A stretch of DNA of 64,000 nucleotides from Sinohyriopsis cumingii (GCA_028554795.2 CM068839.1:40515006-40579005), one strand, 5' to 3'. Positions 11,990 to 23,385 are shown, counted from the stretch's first letter. Program-made: numbers and translations. The notes: a model not told the origin generated them from the sequence alone.

Positions 11990-12560
11990 GCAAAAAGAGG
12001 TTTAGTCTGGTGCCAGTGGAACTCAAAGGAAGAGGTATGGTCTGCAGGAGAGGCTTTAGCCCTAAGGGTTGTCCACCCTTGTCCTTATGAAACAGTGAAA
12101 GCCCTGCAAACTTCTTCCCTGGGCCTTTGCAGCGAGCTCTTCTAGAGCCCACCTGCCAAAGGGGAGCTCTGAAATGGGGCTTTTGCTTCAACTATGGTTA
12201 TATTACTTTAAAGAATTTAACCAGTGGGCATTGAGAGATGCCAATTCCATTTCCTGGCTGGTTGCAAAGAACAATGGACCAGGTTTGATGGTCTCTCAAA
12301 TCCAAAGTAGCATCACTGGGGATGAGCTCTCTGAAGGGAGTCTCTGCCTCAAAGGCGGGCAGCACTCAGAAGATTCTTACTCTGCTCCTGTAAGACTTGG
12401 TAAGTGTCCAGTGCCAAATTACTGAGAAGGTGGAGAAGTTCTGATGACATAGCTGTGGACAAGGACAATGCATGGCTAGAAGTTTTTGCCACTCTGTCCA
12501 ACAAACAATGACGAGATATTGGTGACAGAGATTTCTCCTTCACCAGGTTCACTGAGGCTG
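11990..12560 (-). pseudogene. gag-like remnant of DIRS-like copy B
   Basis: Two overlapping frames remain: 12,552-12,349 reads SSELLHLLSNLALDTYQVLQ, a helix-rich segment like the end of retroelement gag, and 12,191-11,973 is basic and Gly/Ser/Pro-rich (VGSRRARCKGPGKKFAG), like a nucleic-acid-binding tail. Position just upstream of the RT lead-in supports the reading. No zinc knuckle is visible. Confidence 0.4.
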
Positions 12561-13130
12561 CTGAAAAGAGGAAAGCATGTGAAAGATGTGGTCACTAATG
12601 ACCTTACCTTTTGTTCCAAGGATTCCAGTGTTCACTGGAAGGCAAGACTAGGTCCCCTAGAAATACCTGCCTGAGCTGCTTTAGCATTTGAAGTCAGAGT
12701 TTTAATTTACCAGGAAGAAGAACGAAGCCTGAAGCCAGAAGCAGCTACCAAATGTCATAGCGCAGAGGGAGGGACAAACCACCCTTATGTTTCCAGCAAA
12801 AGTTTGGCCCTTGCTAAACCTTTGAGAAAGCTCACCAGTTGTAACTGAGTGAGGAAAGAACAAGAATTTGATCCAATAAGTTTCTCCAAAGTGGAGAGAT
12901 TTCTGGAATAACTCAAGCATGAAGGTTTGAGACACAGACTGTTAGGCAAGAGGCAGTAAACCTCATTCACTGCTTTATCAAATAACCAGGATTCCTCCTC
13001 CTCTACCTCCTTAATAGATGAAGTGAAGTGGTGTGCAACCAGCTTACCATGTATTAAAATGTTACAATTCGTCATATAGGTAAGGTGAATAAAATGATTG
13101 GCAAGAATGTTGGTAGACTGCAAAAGGAAA

Positions 13131-13422
13131 GGATAGGGAAATTAACATAAATTATTAAACCTTAGCTGCTTAAAAACTATCATCTGAAAATAAATAAAAC
13201 TACTAAAATGAAAACATAATGCCCATAGAAGGGGAAAATAAATTGCCAAGACATACGCAATGGTCTAAAAACCTCTCAACAAAGCTTAATTTAGGTTTAC
13301 CCTAATGGAAGGACAGAATTTTCATCATTCAGTTGGGTATTTTCCACCTGGAACAGTACTAGCTTAGATGCAGTAGCAACAGATATGGTATTACTGATAT
13401 TAAAATCAGCGCTCTTCATACA
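13131..13422. other. No recognisable feature
   Basis: AT-rich, short stop-interrupted frames only. Confidence 0.5.
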
Positions 13423-13622
13423 GATCAGATCCAAATGCAAACTGCACTGACCCAGAACTACCTCTGCATAATGCACCAACAGACCTGGGTCTATGCAGTT
13501 TGTTTGGATTAACCAGTAGAAAGAACAACACAGACCCTGATCTAGTGGTGTGTTTTGTTATGGCAGATCAGGGTCTGTCTTGTTTGCAGTTGGATCCAAC
13601 TTATAAGCAAGTATATACAGTA
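13423..13622 (+). mobile_element. Palindromic MITE copy
   Basis: Family words in order: CCAAATGCAAACTGCACTGA, AGACCTGGGTCTATGCAGTT, ACAGACCCTGATCTAG, GGCAGATCAGGGTCTGTCTT, then TTGCAGTTGGATCCAACTTA and GTATATACAGTAC. Mutated but complete in layout. Confidence 0.8.
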
Positions 13623-14600
13623 CATTGTATAAACACACTTTCAACCACTTGGTCTTTTGAAATCACAAACCAGAAGATGATGGTACTAAGATGCGGCAAA
13701 TCATGCACAAAAGTTTTGTACTCAAACAGAAAAATCTAAGACAATTTTTTTTATTGTTTATGATTTTCAGAGAAACAGAATTGTGACATTTTCACCAATA
13801 AAATAAGGAAAATAAAATTATGTGTATCTATATTATTCTTGATTATAAAGTGTAGTGATTATCTTTAGCTATTCTGAGATATTAAAGAATGTAAAATTGC
13901 ATAAGATCTATAAATATATACTTACCTACATGCTGACAGTTACTAAAAATAAAATTCTTTGTACATATGTTTACAAGTTTCAGGCTTTTTCCCATTGGAC
14001 AGGTTGGTTAGGTGGTGTCTTAAAAGAATTAAGTTAATTCCCATCTAAGATGGGTTGAATCATCTGAGTTCTCTGAACATGTTGAAAATTTGTGATTTGT
14101 CACACTGTAGTTGTGAGTTTTAGCCCTTTTGCCTGTATATAAGTAGCCTGAAATGGGCAATTTTCTAGTTCTTATTCCTTGCGTACTTGTTATAACAGAC
14201 ATACTTTATGTTGTATTTAGACATTATTTGAGAGGAAAATGTTTCTATTATTCAGTGGAAACAGAAATTGGACTATAATATTATTCTGGGACCAATGTGA
14301 ATTATGAAAAGAAGTTCTGGACAATGCCATTTTGACAAGTCAAGACTGTTGGCAGACGACTTTAATAGACCTTTTAGGATTATTTAAGACTTATAAAAGG
14401 GGTTAGGCATGAGTCAGAAAATTGCTTGTATTGTGGAAAGCACGGTCATATAACAGCAGTGTCTGCATGGAAAAGAGATTTGTTGCCATGTTTGTAACGA
14501 ATTAAGACATAAGCAAACGTTGTGCAAATACTAATAGGTAGAAGGCAATGATGTACTGGTTTATGAAACACATATCCAGCAACAAAATGCATTAGAATAT

Positions 14601-14879
14601 GTGTATACTTTTCAATGTAATAATTATAATTGTATAAACAGGTTTCAGCCACCATTTGATTTGTGTACAAAATGCAACTTGTTAACATGTAAACAACTAT
14701 GTGATACTGTTCATGTTACTTCTCCCTCTGAGGCTCCTCAAGTGTCTAATATGTCAATGTCTTCTTGTATGTATATAAATCAGTCTCATATTGAACATTC
14801 TCATGTATCCACTACATGTAGTCATGGTGCAACAGACGGATCTTGTCTGGTATCTTCTTCATATATTTATGTAAAATAA
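14601..14879 (+). pseudogene. Cys-rich frame upstream of LINE endonuclease
   Basis: 92 codons with FQCNNYNCINRF and LCTKCNLLTCKQLC near the start, then a Ser-rich stretch. Upstream, a second frame reads NCLYCGKHGHI, a CCHC-like zinc knuckle start. The likely role is the nucleic-acid-binding N-terminal part or ORF1 of the LINE, since the endonuclease starts about 150 bp downstream. No family match recalled; this is inference from position and cysteines. Confidence 0.35.
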
Positions 14880-15034
14880 TCAAGGCAATGTAAAGAAATC
14901 TGTCAAGTCTGATGACAATACATTGCATACTACCCTGTCATAAAATCAATCCTCTGTTCAAAATTGTCATGTCTTTGGCCTCCTCAAAAGAGGTCTGCAA
15001 GTAATCAACCTCAAATATTCAACACATCCTCCCT

Positions 15035-16191
15035 AAACTGAATGAGATTAAGTTAATAATTCAGCAAACGAGATCAGTAAATATTTTAAGTCTGAGATCA
15101 GTAAATATTCTAAGTCTATGTGAAACCTTTCTTTCTGATGATACTGATGATTTGCCTCTCCAAATATAGGGGTTCAACTTTGAAAGAAAAGATAGGGAAT
15201 CTATGAGTGGGGGGGTATTCTTCTCTATGTAGTCAGTTCAATTAGTTATAACAGATGTATTGATCTAGAGACTATTGGGGTAGAGAGTGTCTGGATTGAA
15301 GTAACCCTTGCCCAATCAAAGCCAATACTCTTATGTTCGGTTTACAGACCACCTAGTTCCTCAGCTGATTGGACTGATAGATTTGAGGTGCAAATTCAAA
15401 AAGCATTACTAAAGGAAGAGGGACCCCGTGTGGCCGAGTGGTCTAAAGCGCTCTCAGTTACGGATCACTGCCATCTCACCTCTGTCTGCATGGGTTCGAA
15501 TCTTGGATTCAGCCAATGTGGGTATGTGAGAAAGCTTGCCAGTAGCTTCTCGTGGGTTGGTGGTTCTTCCAGAGGTTTTCCCGGGTTCTTCCTCCACCAT
15601 TAATACTGGCCGCCATGCATAGCCTATCGTGTGCTGAAAAATGGTGTTAAACCCCAAAACAACAACAACTAAAGGAAGATTAAGAAACTTTTATATCATA
15701 TTAGGTGATTTCAACATTGACTGCATGAAAACTCCACCATTAACATGGATAAGTAACTCTGAAACTTACAACTTTACTCAATTAATAACACACCAACTAG
15801 AGCAACAGATAAAAGTGCTACTATCATTGATCATATCTATACTAATAAACCTGAAAACATAAGTGAAATTAATGTGCCAGTGTACGTACTGAATGACCAC
15901 TACCCAGTCTGTATAATTAGACATGTTCTGAAATCATCTAAAAATGGTCAACACATTGAAATACATTACAGGGACTTTAAACAGTTTGATGATGAAATGT
16001 TCTTAAATGATTTAGTTTGCAAACCCTTCCAATCAGTTTGCAATATAGCTGATGTCAACACTGCCTTAGACAAATGGTATCAGATGTTCCATGCTGCCTT
16101 AGACAAGCATGCCCCAATTAAAACAAAAAGGGTTAAACACCAAATTAAACCCAAGTGGATTACCCTGAGATCAATAAGGCTAGGCACCTAA
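15035..16191 (+). pseudogene. LINE AP-endonuclease domain, split by SINE
   Basis: Before the SINE the frame reads ILSLCETFLSDDTDDLP then GGVFFS and SKPILLCSVYRPPSS; after the SINE it resumes with FYIILGDFNIDC and reaches VLNDHYPVCI. These are the conserved E-T, S-x-Y-R-P-P, G-D-F-N and S/N-D-H-x-P elements of APE-type endonucleases, including the catalytic Glu, Asp/Asn and His. The domain nicks target DNA to prime reverse transcription. Stops near 15,215 and the SINE at 15,420-15,667 abolish it. 15,874-16,191 is an open stretch joining endonuclease to RT. Confidence 0.85.
15420..15667 (+). mobile_element. SINE family I, full length, perfect target duplication
   Basis: 248 bp, the best family I copy. 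Head TGTGGCCGAGTGGTCTAAAG (A box) and GGGTTCGAATC (B box) resemble a class II (Ser/Leu-type) tRNA. The tail is CCCCAAAACAACAACAA. Target duplication ACTAAAGGAAGA is exact at 15,408-15,419 and 15,668-15,679. Confidence 0.96.
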
Positions 16192-16431
16192 GAGATAATT
16201 TCCACAAGAAAAAAGACATGAAAAGCTATAGAAAGTGGAGGAATAAAACTAAGCACCTGATAGATAGGGCAAAAGAGAACTACTATAAACAGGCTATTGA
16301 TGAAAGTAAGAGTACCATGACATTGTGGAAGCATCTAAAGGAGGTGAACCCACCCAAAAACAGTTGTTTCCCCCCCCTAGTCTTAAGCAAAATGAGGATA
16401 TAGCAACATCGCAACATCTGTACAAGACATT

Positions 16432-17704
16432 GTGGAAATGTTAAACAACTTCTTCATAAGCATCTCCAGTAACAGTATTCAAAACCAGAGTAACATCCCA
16501 ACTGAACCTGATGCTCTTCAATCATTTATAAGAGCTAAAATTCCTGATGATACTTATTTTTCAATAGCTAATGTTAGTGAAGCTGATGTTTTTGATATGC
16601 TAATTTACGTGAATATTAATAAATCCTCTGGATGGGATGGTATTGGTCCATGAATTCTTAAAATTGCTGCACCAGTAATAACAAAGTCATTAACGCATAT
16701 CATAAACTTAAATACTGTATAATGAGTGGTACTTTTCCAGACACACTGAAATGTGCAAAGGTTACACCTATCTTTAAGAATGGAGAAAAAGAGGATCCAG
16801 GAAATTAAAGACCAATATCAATTCCACCTGTATTGTCATAATTATTTGAAAATCATGTAGCCATTCTGGTCTATAATTTTTCTGAAACATACTCTATATT
16901 TCATAAAGCGCAATCAGGATTTAGAAAGCACCACTCGTGCCAAATAGAACTTACCAAATTAATAGATCTTTGGCTGAAGGAAATGGATTATGGACATATG
17001 ACTGGGATTGTTTTCCTTGACTTCAAGAAAGCCTTGTTGATCATGAAATTCTGCTGCAAAAGTTGAACTGTTACAGGTTCGACAATCCATCTTTAAACTG
17101 GTTTAGATCGTACCTAAACCAAAGGTCTCAACAAGTAAGCATTGGCAATATTAGCTCTCAAACTCACACTATTCCTTCAGGGGTCCCTCAAGGCTCAGTT
17201 TTAGGCCCTCTACTCTTCCTTATCTATATCAATGATCTACCATTAAATAATGAATCCACAAATACAGATTTGTTTGCAGATGATGCAACCTTGTATACAT
17301 CTAGTTCTGAAAGTAAAGTTATCCAAATGAGATTAAACTCAGACCTTATTAGAGTTCAAAACTGGGCACAACAAAATAGGATGGTAATTAATGAAGGTAA
17401 GACAAAAGGTATGATTTTGGGGTCATCACAAAAGCTACACAAGTCAGGGAACCCAGAACTATCTCTTGCAGTAAATAATCATCCTTTAGAAAATGTCAAA
17501 CATGAAAAGCTTGTAGGTGTGTCCGTATATAATAATTTATTATGGCATGACCATATTGATAAACTGAGTAAAACAGTCATCCAAAATTGCCCTACTCAGC
17601 AGAATCAAGAAATATTTACCTATGGAAACACGCAATCTATACTACAAGTCATATATTCTTCCAACAATGAATTATTGTTCAAATGTATGGGGAAACTGTG
17701 CTAA
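16432..17704 (+). pseudogene. LINE reverse transcriptase
   Basis: SSGWDGIGP (about 16,625-16,651), FRKHHSCQIE (about 16,921), IVFLDFKKA (about 17,005), PQGSVLGPLLFLIYIND (about 17,180-17,235) and the catalytic FADDATLY (about 17,273) occur in order. The catalytic aspartates are intact, unlike the DIRS-like copy. Three stops between 16,652 and 16,842 and a shift near 17,035 separate fingers from palm. The longest frame, 17,063-17,704, holds the palm and thumb. Confidence 0.92.
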
Positions 17705-18105
17705 ATCTGAGCTTGACAGGATTTATAAACTTCAGAAATGAGCAGCACGCATAATGTTAGATGCATCTATTGATCATCCCTCAAAAGCATTGTTTACAGA
17801 ACTCAAATGGTTCACAACATATGACAGGATAGATTTTCAATAGGCAGTTCTTTTACATAAATGTCTACAAGGAAATGCACCTGAGTATCTTCAGGACTTA
17901 TTTATGCCTTTTTCAACACCAGTTGAGATCAATATCACATGGAAACCTTCTAGCACCAAAACCAACAACAGAGCAATTTAAAAAGAACTTCCATTACTCT
18001 GGTACAGTTCTGTGGAACAAGCTTCCACTACATGTAAAATCTGCTGAAAATATTAGAGTATTTAAGAAGAGCTATCATGAGCATGTATGTACTTCTAATA
18101 GATAA
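17690..18105 (+). pseudogene. LINE C-terminal region
   Basis: In shifting frames the sequence reads CAKSELDRIYKLQK, ARIMLDAS, ALFTELKWFTTYDRIDF and LHKCLQGNAPEYLQDLF, then LPLHVKSAENIRVFKK to a stop near 18,105. The LQK-x-A-A-R-I and P-E-Y-L pattern is characteristic of the C-terminus of CR1/L2/Jockey-group elements. Confidence 0.8.
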
Positions 18106-18249
18106 TGGAATTTAGTATTTTAATATTAAACATATTAAAATAAACAGTAATTATTGCTATCTTCATATAATGTGCATTGTTATACTCTCATTAAGAGGGC
18201 CTCAAGGGAGAATAGTCCTTGACTAAGGAGTCACCCTCTATAAATAAAG

Positions 18250-18299
<50 letters not shown>

Positions 18300-18474
18300 T
18301 GTAAGTTCCTCTTAAAATTTCATTTCCTAACACTGATAACTGTTTGCTACATTTTACATAACTTGTTAGTTTTACTCCTTTCTGATGCCTAATTTATGAC
18401 CATAGAGTCATAACAAAAAGGACAACATAAAACAGTCACACTATAGACAAAATGGTTGGTTGGTTTGTATGTGT

Positions 18475-18728
18475 TTATTGCTATTTTTAAACACATGATA
18501 GCTATACATGTCAGCCAGGGGGCTCTGGGTGATCAATGACATCTCACCTCTGTCTGCATGAATTCAACTCAAACCCTGGTAAGAACGACCAACCCACAGG
18601 AAGCTACTGGCAAGCTTTCTCGCATACCCAAGCTGGCCAACCTGAGGCTCAAACCCATGTAGACTGAGGTTAGATGTCAGTGATCTGTAAGGACATATGC
18701 CTTAGACCACTCAGCCACCCAGGGCCCC
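18475..18728 (-). mobile_element. SINE family I, degraded
   Basis: On the minus strand the head lies near 18,728 (GGCCCTGGGTGGCTGAGTGG) and the body word GAGAAAGCTTGCCAGTAGCT near 18,615. A piece of the head (CATCTCACCTCTGTCTGCAT) appears again in plus orientation at 18,540-18,559, so the copy is rearranged. 18,299-18,474 has no feature. Confidence 0.8.
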
Positions 18729-18863
18729 TAGACAAAACAAAGGGGAATGAGAACAATACATTTAAGTCAGTCACTAAATTTTTCAATTTTAAGAATAGTT
18801 GTTATGTTCTTATTGACATGTCAGTAAAATGGAATGCCTCTTCACTGCATGAAAATTACAGGA

Positions 18864-18941
18864 AAATGCATTTACAATCCTTTAGGGAAAATGCTGACAT
18901 TACATTACAATCCTTTAGGGAAAATGCTGACATTACATTTC
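18864..18941. repeat. 36-bp tandem duplication
   Basis: TTACAATCCTTTAGGGAAAA plus TGCTGACATTACA occurs twice in a row. Confidence 0.9.
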
Positions 18942-19299
18942 TAAGCCTCTTCATTCAATATTGGTTTTTGTTTGTTGCTTTTAACAGTACATTTAAAACA
19001 ATGCTTGTTATATCATGCCAAGGTAATGGAAGCCAAGTGCTTCTCCCAAGGACTCAGCTAGGTAACCAAGTAAAAGAATAATGAATGGAAGAAAGCCTCT
19101 GAAGATAAGGGAAGTAAGAAGTTACATATGCTCTGTGTTAAATTTAGTTTTGTCAAAAAATTCTTTTCTCTCTGATTTGTGTTATAATCATGACAAAGTT
19201 TTCTGGTTAAAATAAACAGTACATGGTTAAAACAAAACTCTAAAACTGCAACGTAGATTTTGTAAAATTTCATATATTTAGTTTGGTTTGATTTTGCAG

Positions 19300-19508
19300 G
19301 TTTAACACTATTTTATTGCACATGATGGGCTATACTTGATGGCAAGTATTTTTGGAGGAGGACAAACCCAGGAAGAACCAACCCACATGAAGTTTATTTG
19401 GAAACATTTTTACATAGCAGCATTGGCTGAGTCATGAAGACAGTCGTGAGATGTGAGTGATCTGTCAAGTCGAACAGTGTGGGCCACTCAACCAATGGGG
19501 GGGGGGTC
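19300..19508 (-). mobile_element. SINE family I, degraded
   Basis: GGTTTAACACTATTTTATTG at the 3' end and GCCACTCAACCAATGGGG at the head side match family I read on the minus strand; the head is followed by a run of nine G. 19,509-20,218 shows no feature besides short frames. Confidence 0.75.
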
Positions 19509-20218
19509 CCTCTATATCTGTCCACATATAACTGGATGTGACTGTGTTGTGTCATTTCCAAGCAGTCTAACCATGCTAATTTTGTTCTCTGGGACCCAAT
19601 ATGTCAAGTCCCCTTGACAGCTAGATAATGTCAATTTCATGAAGAATGATGAATATTCAATGAACCGTTTGTAAAAGGAGTAAATAAATTGGTGAGAGAA
19701 AAAATAATAATTTAAATGGTTTGTTTGATTTACCAAAAGAAAAAAAAAACAATATAAAAAATTCTCTGCTAACTGTAAAGATTTTAAAGCCGTTTAACTT
19801 TAGCCTCCAATAATAATCCACTGGCCTTTTATTTAATAACACCCTCTGTCTCTGATTTATTTCTCTTTTCTAACTAAGTCATATAAGTCATTGATGTAAC
19901 ACTAAGTTACACATTTCTTCCAGCTTTTACTTCAAAAATGAAGGCCCATTTGTAATAATGGTCGACCTTCAAAATACCAGTTACACAAACATTCACCAGT
20001 GACATATGCTAACTATACTGACCAACTTTTTTCCCCACTGCCCCTCACAATTTTGCAATTTGCTAGCATCTACAGACCACTGAATCAGTCATGATAATTA
20101 TTTTTTTCCCTTTTCAGTTTTTTTCTTCCCTATAAATGCCTGCATACCTATCTAAGCAATTATGAACAAGATCAAATCTGTGTAACTAAGGAAATTGCAT
20201 TTTTTTTACTGGATGACC

Positions 20219-20438
20219 TACCATTCTTCTTTGGTACAAGTCGGGTCCAACAGCAAACTTCAGTGACCCATATCTGCCATCTCATAATGAACTAGCAGAT
20301 CTGGGTCTATGCAGTTTGTTACGAGTAATCAGTAGGACAAGCAAAACAGACCCTGATCAACTGCCACATCATGCAATATCAGATCAGGGTCTATGCTGTT
20401 CGCAGTTGGACCTGACTTGTAAGCCAGTATATATGGCA
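20219..20438 (+). mobile_element. Palindromic MITE copy
   Basis: TCGGGTCCAACAGCAAACTT on the left pairs with GCAGTTGGACCTGACTTGTA on the right. Inner words GCAGATCTGGGTCTATGCAG and ACAGACCCTGATCAACTG, then TCAGATCAGGGTCTATGCTG. Confidence 0.85.
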
Positions 20439-20771
20439 TATTGTATGACTGAAATAAACATCAATCATCCAGATAAAGAAGCAAAATATGCCTTCTTCGG
20501 GTCTGAATAACTTGTCCAGGCAATCACAGAGCTGTTCTGATTAATCAGTCTGATCAAGCACTTGTCACTTTCAGTCAAATGACCAATTAGTCAATTATGA
20601 TTTCTGCAATGATTCGGGTATAAATTCAGTTTTGCACCATTTCTGTTCGTTCAAAATGTTGAGCTGTTTTTATATATAAAAAAACCTGATTTGCAACAAC
20701 ATCATGTGACATATTAATCTCTAATTTAACTGTTTAACTAGTTAATTGTCAATCTGTAAAGGATGATCAAT

Positions 20772-20991
20772 TACCATATATACACACTTGTAAGTTGAGT
20801 CCAACAACAAACTGCACAGATCCAGATCTGCCATTGCATAATATTTCGGCAGATCTGGGTCTGTGCAGTTTGTAAGAGGTAATCAGTAGAACAAACAATG
20901 CAAACCCTGATCTGCTGGCACATTATGCCACAGCACATCAGGATCTTTGTTGCTTGCAGTCTGCCTCAACTTTTAGCAAGTATATATGGTA
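20772..20991 (+). mobile_element. Palindromic MITE copy, best preserved
   Basis: Outer ends TACCATATATACACACTTGT and AGCAAGTATATATGGTA are inverted repeats. Left half: CAGATCCAGATCTGCC pairs with GGCAGATCTGGGTCTG. Right half: AACCCTGATCTGCTGG pairs with the mutated CAGCACATCAGGATCT. A spacer around TAATCAGTAGAACAAACAA separates the halves. Confidence 0.9.
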
Positions 20992-21168
20992 TACAAAATT
21001 GTCAGATTTTTCAACACTAAGTACAGTTATCCCCTCACTGTAAAGTAGATAATTAGAACACCCCTCAGTAAAACACACTCCATTTATAAGGTGACATTCC
21101 CAGTATAAGTCAACCTCACTAACAGAATTTCCCCCTTTAATAGAATTAATGTTGTGGATTATTGAATT

Positions 21169-21340
21169 ACCATATACACTTGCCTGTATGTCAGGTCCTG
21201 GCAGATCAGGGTGTATGTTGCTTGTTTTACTGATTACTCTTACAAACTGCATAGACTCAGATCTTCTCGAGCATTCTGCAATGACAGATCTGAATCTATG
21301 GAATTTTCAGTTGGATCTGACGTGTATGCAGGTATATATT
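21169..21340 (-). mobile_element. Palindromic MITE copy, opposite orientation
   Basis: GGCAGATCAGGGTGTATGTT comes first and GACAGATCTGAATCTATGGA last, with TTACTGATTACTCTTACAAA between, so this copy is inverted relative to 20,772. 180 bp separate the two. 21,341-22,797 has no other supported feature. Confidence 0.8.
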
Positions 21341-22797
21341 CTCAGAGACAAAATTCTTGATCATTCTCTTTTCACCCTATCCTTAGATCAGCCAAACAAG
21401 TCCAAAATCTTTAGGCAATTTTTTCCTCTAAAAAATACTGTGTGACATAAGTGGGTGTTTTGGATCTAAATTATATTTCTGTAAGAATCAACAATAAACC
21501 ACTTTACTTCTTAAACAAGTTTGAAAACTCTTGATAGGTTAATTTTTCTAAATAAATGAGTCATACACTAAATAAATGAAGTTGTCATCATTATTCCTCA
21601 GATTTGCTGCCATTACTCAGCTGAATTGACAATATACCAACATGATGCAAATCATAATATTTTTGCATCAATAAATTTCAGCAAGTTGTTTAAAGTCTGC
21701 AGCATTATGAAATTTTTCATTACTTGGTGTCAACAAACATTCTGTCTTTATTATGCCAGTCAGAATCTTTGTGAATTATGCACACTTTGCTGTCACTCTA
21801 AATTTGCAAAATATTTTAGGTGAAAATTTTGCGATTACCAGACAGGTAGGGTATAATATGTCTCCTATGGCACTGGTTTTAAAATTAGGGTAGGTAGGGT
21901 TTATAGTTGTTTTATTTTACATATTATATATATATGTAAAGTACTGGGCAAAATGCAGCTCAAATTAGATACACAAGTCAATTTTGGCATTTTTATTAAT
22001 ATTTTAAACAACTTTTTATTTACCCTGGAAGAAAAAGTGCTAGGGTCAGCAATGAAAAACAGGGACTGTCAGCCAACCAGAAAGACATTTATTGTTTTGC
22101 CTTATAGGAGAGATGTTGGCAACCTGTGGCACATGTGCCAATTGTGGCATGCCAGACTTTTTGGAAAGACAAGTGGTACAAGTTGTACTCCTCTATTGTA
22201 TTTACTGAAAACAATAATTAAATTAAAGGGACAAATATTATCTGGCATACAGCACTCTTCAATTGTTCAGACCTAGCATAGCAACTGAAAAAGTTTATCG
22301 ATGCCTGTTCTATGTGCAACTGCATGCTAATTTCTCAAACACTGGAATCATCTGAATATACTAAAATTTAACATCATATTTACTTTAAACCCCTCCTTTG
22401 TTTTGAAAACTTTTCCCTTTTCAAAATGAAAAGAGAATTTCACTTATGAATTCTCCCTTCCGGAATAGACCCTAATGAAGGATATAACAAAGCATGTTTA
22501 TTCTCCAATTAGGACAAAAGGAATGATTTATTGCATAAGCTAATAAGACATTTATTCCAAATCTTGACAACTGAAACTGGAAAGTAATTACTCCAGTGCC
22601 AAGAGCACAGTGGAGTCTAGGAGACAATATGGATACCAGATTAAGACCACGACAAGAATTTCAAGAAGCTTCTGTATTTATTGTTGACCTGCAAATAAAA
22701 TTCCAATATGTCAATCGACCTAACTTGGTGCCTCCTTTCCTGTTTCCATTGATCAATGGCAAGGTCACAAGCAATTACTTTGCAGTTTTACATAGTT

Positions 22798-22963
22798 CAG
22801 GCTTCCAAGCGGAAATGTACACCAGTAAGGTCCCAGAGTAAACTCAGCAGGCTTCCAAATGGAAATCAAGTAAACTTAACAGGTTTCCTAGAGGAAATGT
22901 ACATTAGCAACTGTCCCACAATGTAAACTCAGCAGGCTTCCAAGAGGAAATGTACACTAGCAA
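22798..22963. repeat. About 50-bp tandem repeat, 3-4 units
   Basis: CAGGCTTCCAAGCGGAAATG opens each unit and GTAAACTCAG closes it; the second unit has an internal deletion. Confidence 0.85.
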
Positions 22964-23070
22964 ACGAATCAAAAGGTAATGACTGATTACAGATCAGATT
23001 CTGAGGGTAGATTACATTTATTCAAAAGTAAACAATTTTTGTAGAATTTAAAATTTTGTGTGCAATTAGT

Positions 23071-23385
23071 GTGAGTGTGATTTGGATTTTTAATGTAGCA
23101 TTAACAATTTTTCAGTCATATCGCTACAATGTCTGCAGTGTGACAGTTTATAGTGATGTCTAGCACTGGGGCATCATGCCACAGACATGTAGCATGATGT
23201 CCCACCCAGTCACATTATCCTGACACCAGGCTGACCAGTCCTAACACTAACCTCTTAATGCTGAGCACCAAGCGAGGCAGGTGTTAGTACCATTTTTATA
23301 AGTCTTTGGTATGACTCAGCCGGGGATCAAACCCACGACCTCCTGCATCCAAGGCAGACGCTCTAACCACTAGGCCACCAGAGCG
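23071..23385 (-). mobile_element. SINE family II, full length
   Basis: Minus-strand head CGCTCTGGTGGCCTAGTGGT and B box GGTTTGATCCC; tail ATTAAAAATCCAAATCACAC. Target duplication GTGTGCAATTAGT / GTGTGTAATTAGT at 23,058-23,070 and 23,386-23,398 (one mismatch). Confidence 0.9.

Larger units (their letters stand above)
10565..13130 (-). mobile_element. Decayed DIRS-like retroelement, copy B
   Basis: Read on the minus strand, the order is a gag-like region (about 13,130-11,990), an RT lead-in WILSIMRDGYWLQFRDPPPL near 11,960-11,900, RT core at 11,446-11,000 and an RNase H-like region at about 10,990-10,590. The W-x-L...GYxLxFxxPPP lead-in and the HFTRVM...AAHL pattern are typical of DIRS-type RTs as I know them. 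All frames are broken by stops and shifts, and a SINE interrupts the RT. No tyrosine recombinase or terminal repeats were found. A Pao/gypsy origin is less likely because of the lead-in motif and the absence of protease and DDE integrase. Confidence 0.65.
14400..18298 (+). mobile_element. Non-LTR retrotransposon (CR1/L2/Jockey-like), broken, with nested SINE
   Basis: An AP-endonuclease domain, a reverse transcriptase and the C-terminal region typical of the CR1/L2/Jockey group follow one another in the plus direction, ending in TATAAATAAAGC and an (ATT)n tail at 18,251-18,298. A 248-bp SINE splits the endonuclease. I count at least four in-frame stops (for example near 15,215, 16,652, 16,807 and 16,842) and frameshifts near 17,035 and 17,590, so it cannot move by itself. 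The 5' limit is uncertain; a CCHC-like knuckle at about 14,418-14,450 and a Cys-rich frame at 14,601-14,879 may be its 5' coding part. Confidence 0.88.

Noticed and set aside
15420-15510. tRNA-Ser/Leu-like gene
   Set aside because: A and B boxes are present but the acceptor stem does not pair, and the sequence is the head of a repeated SINE with a target duplication.
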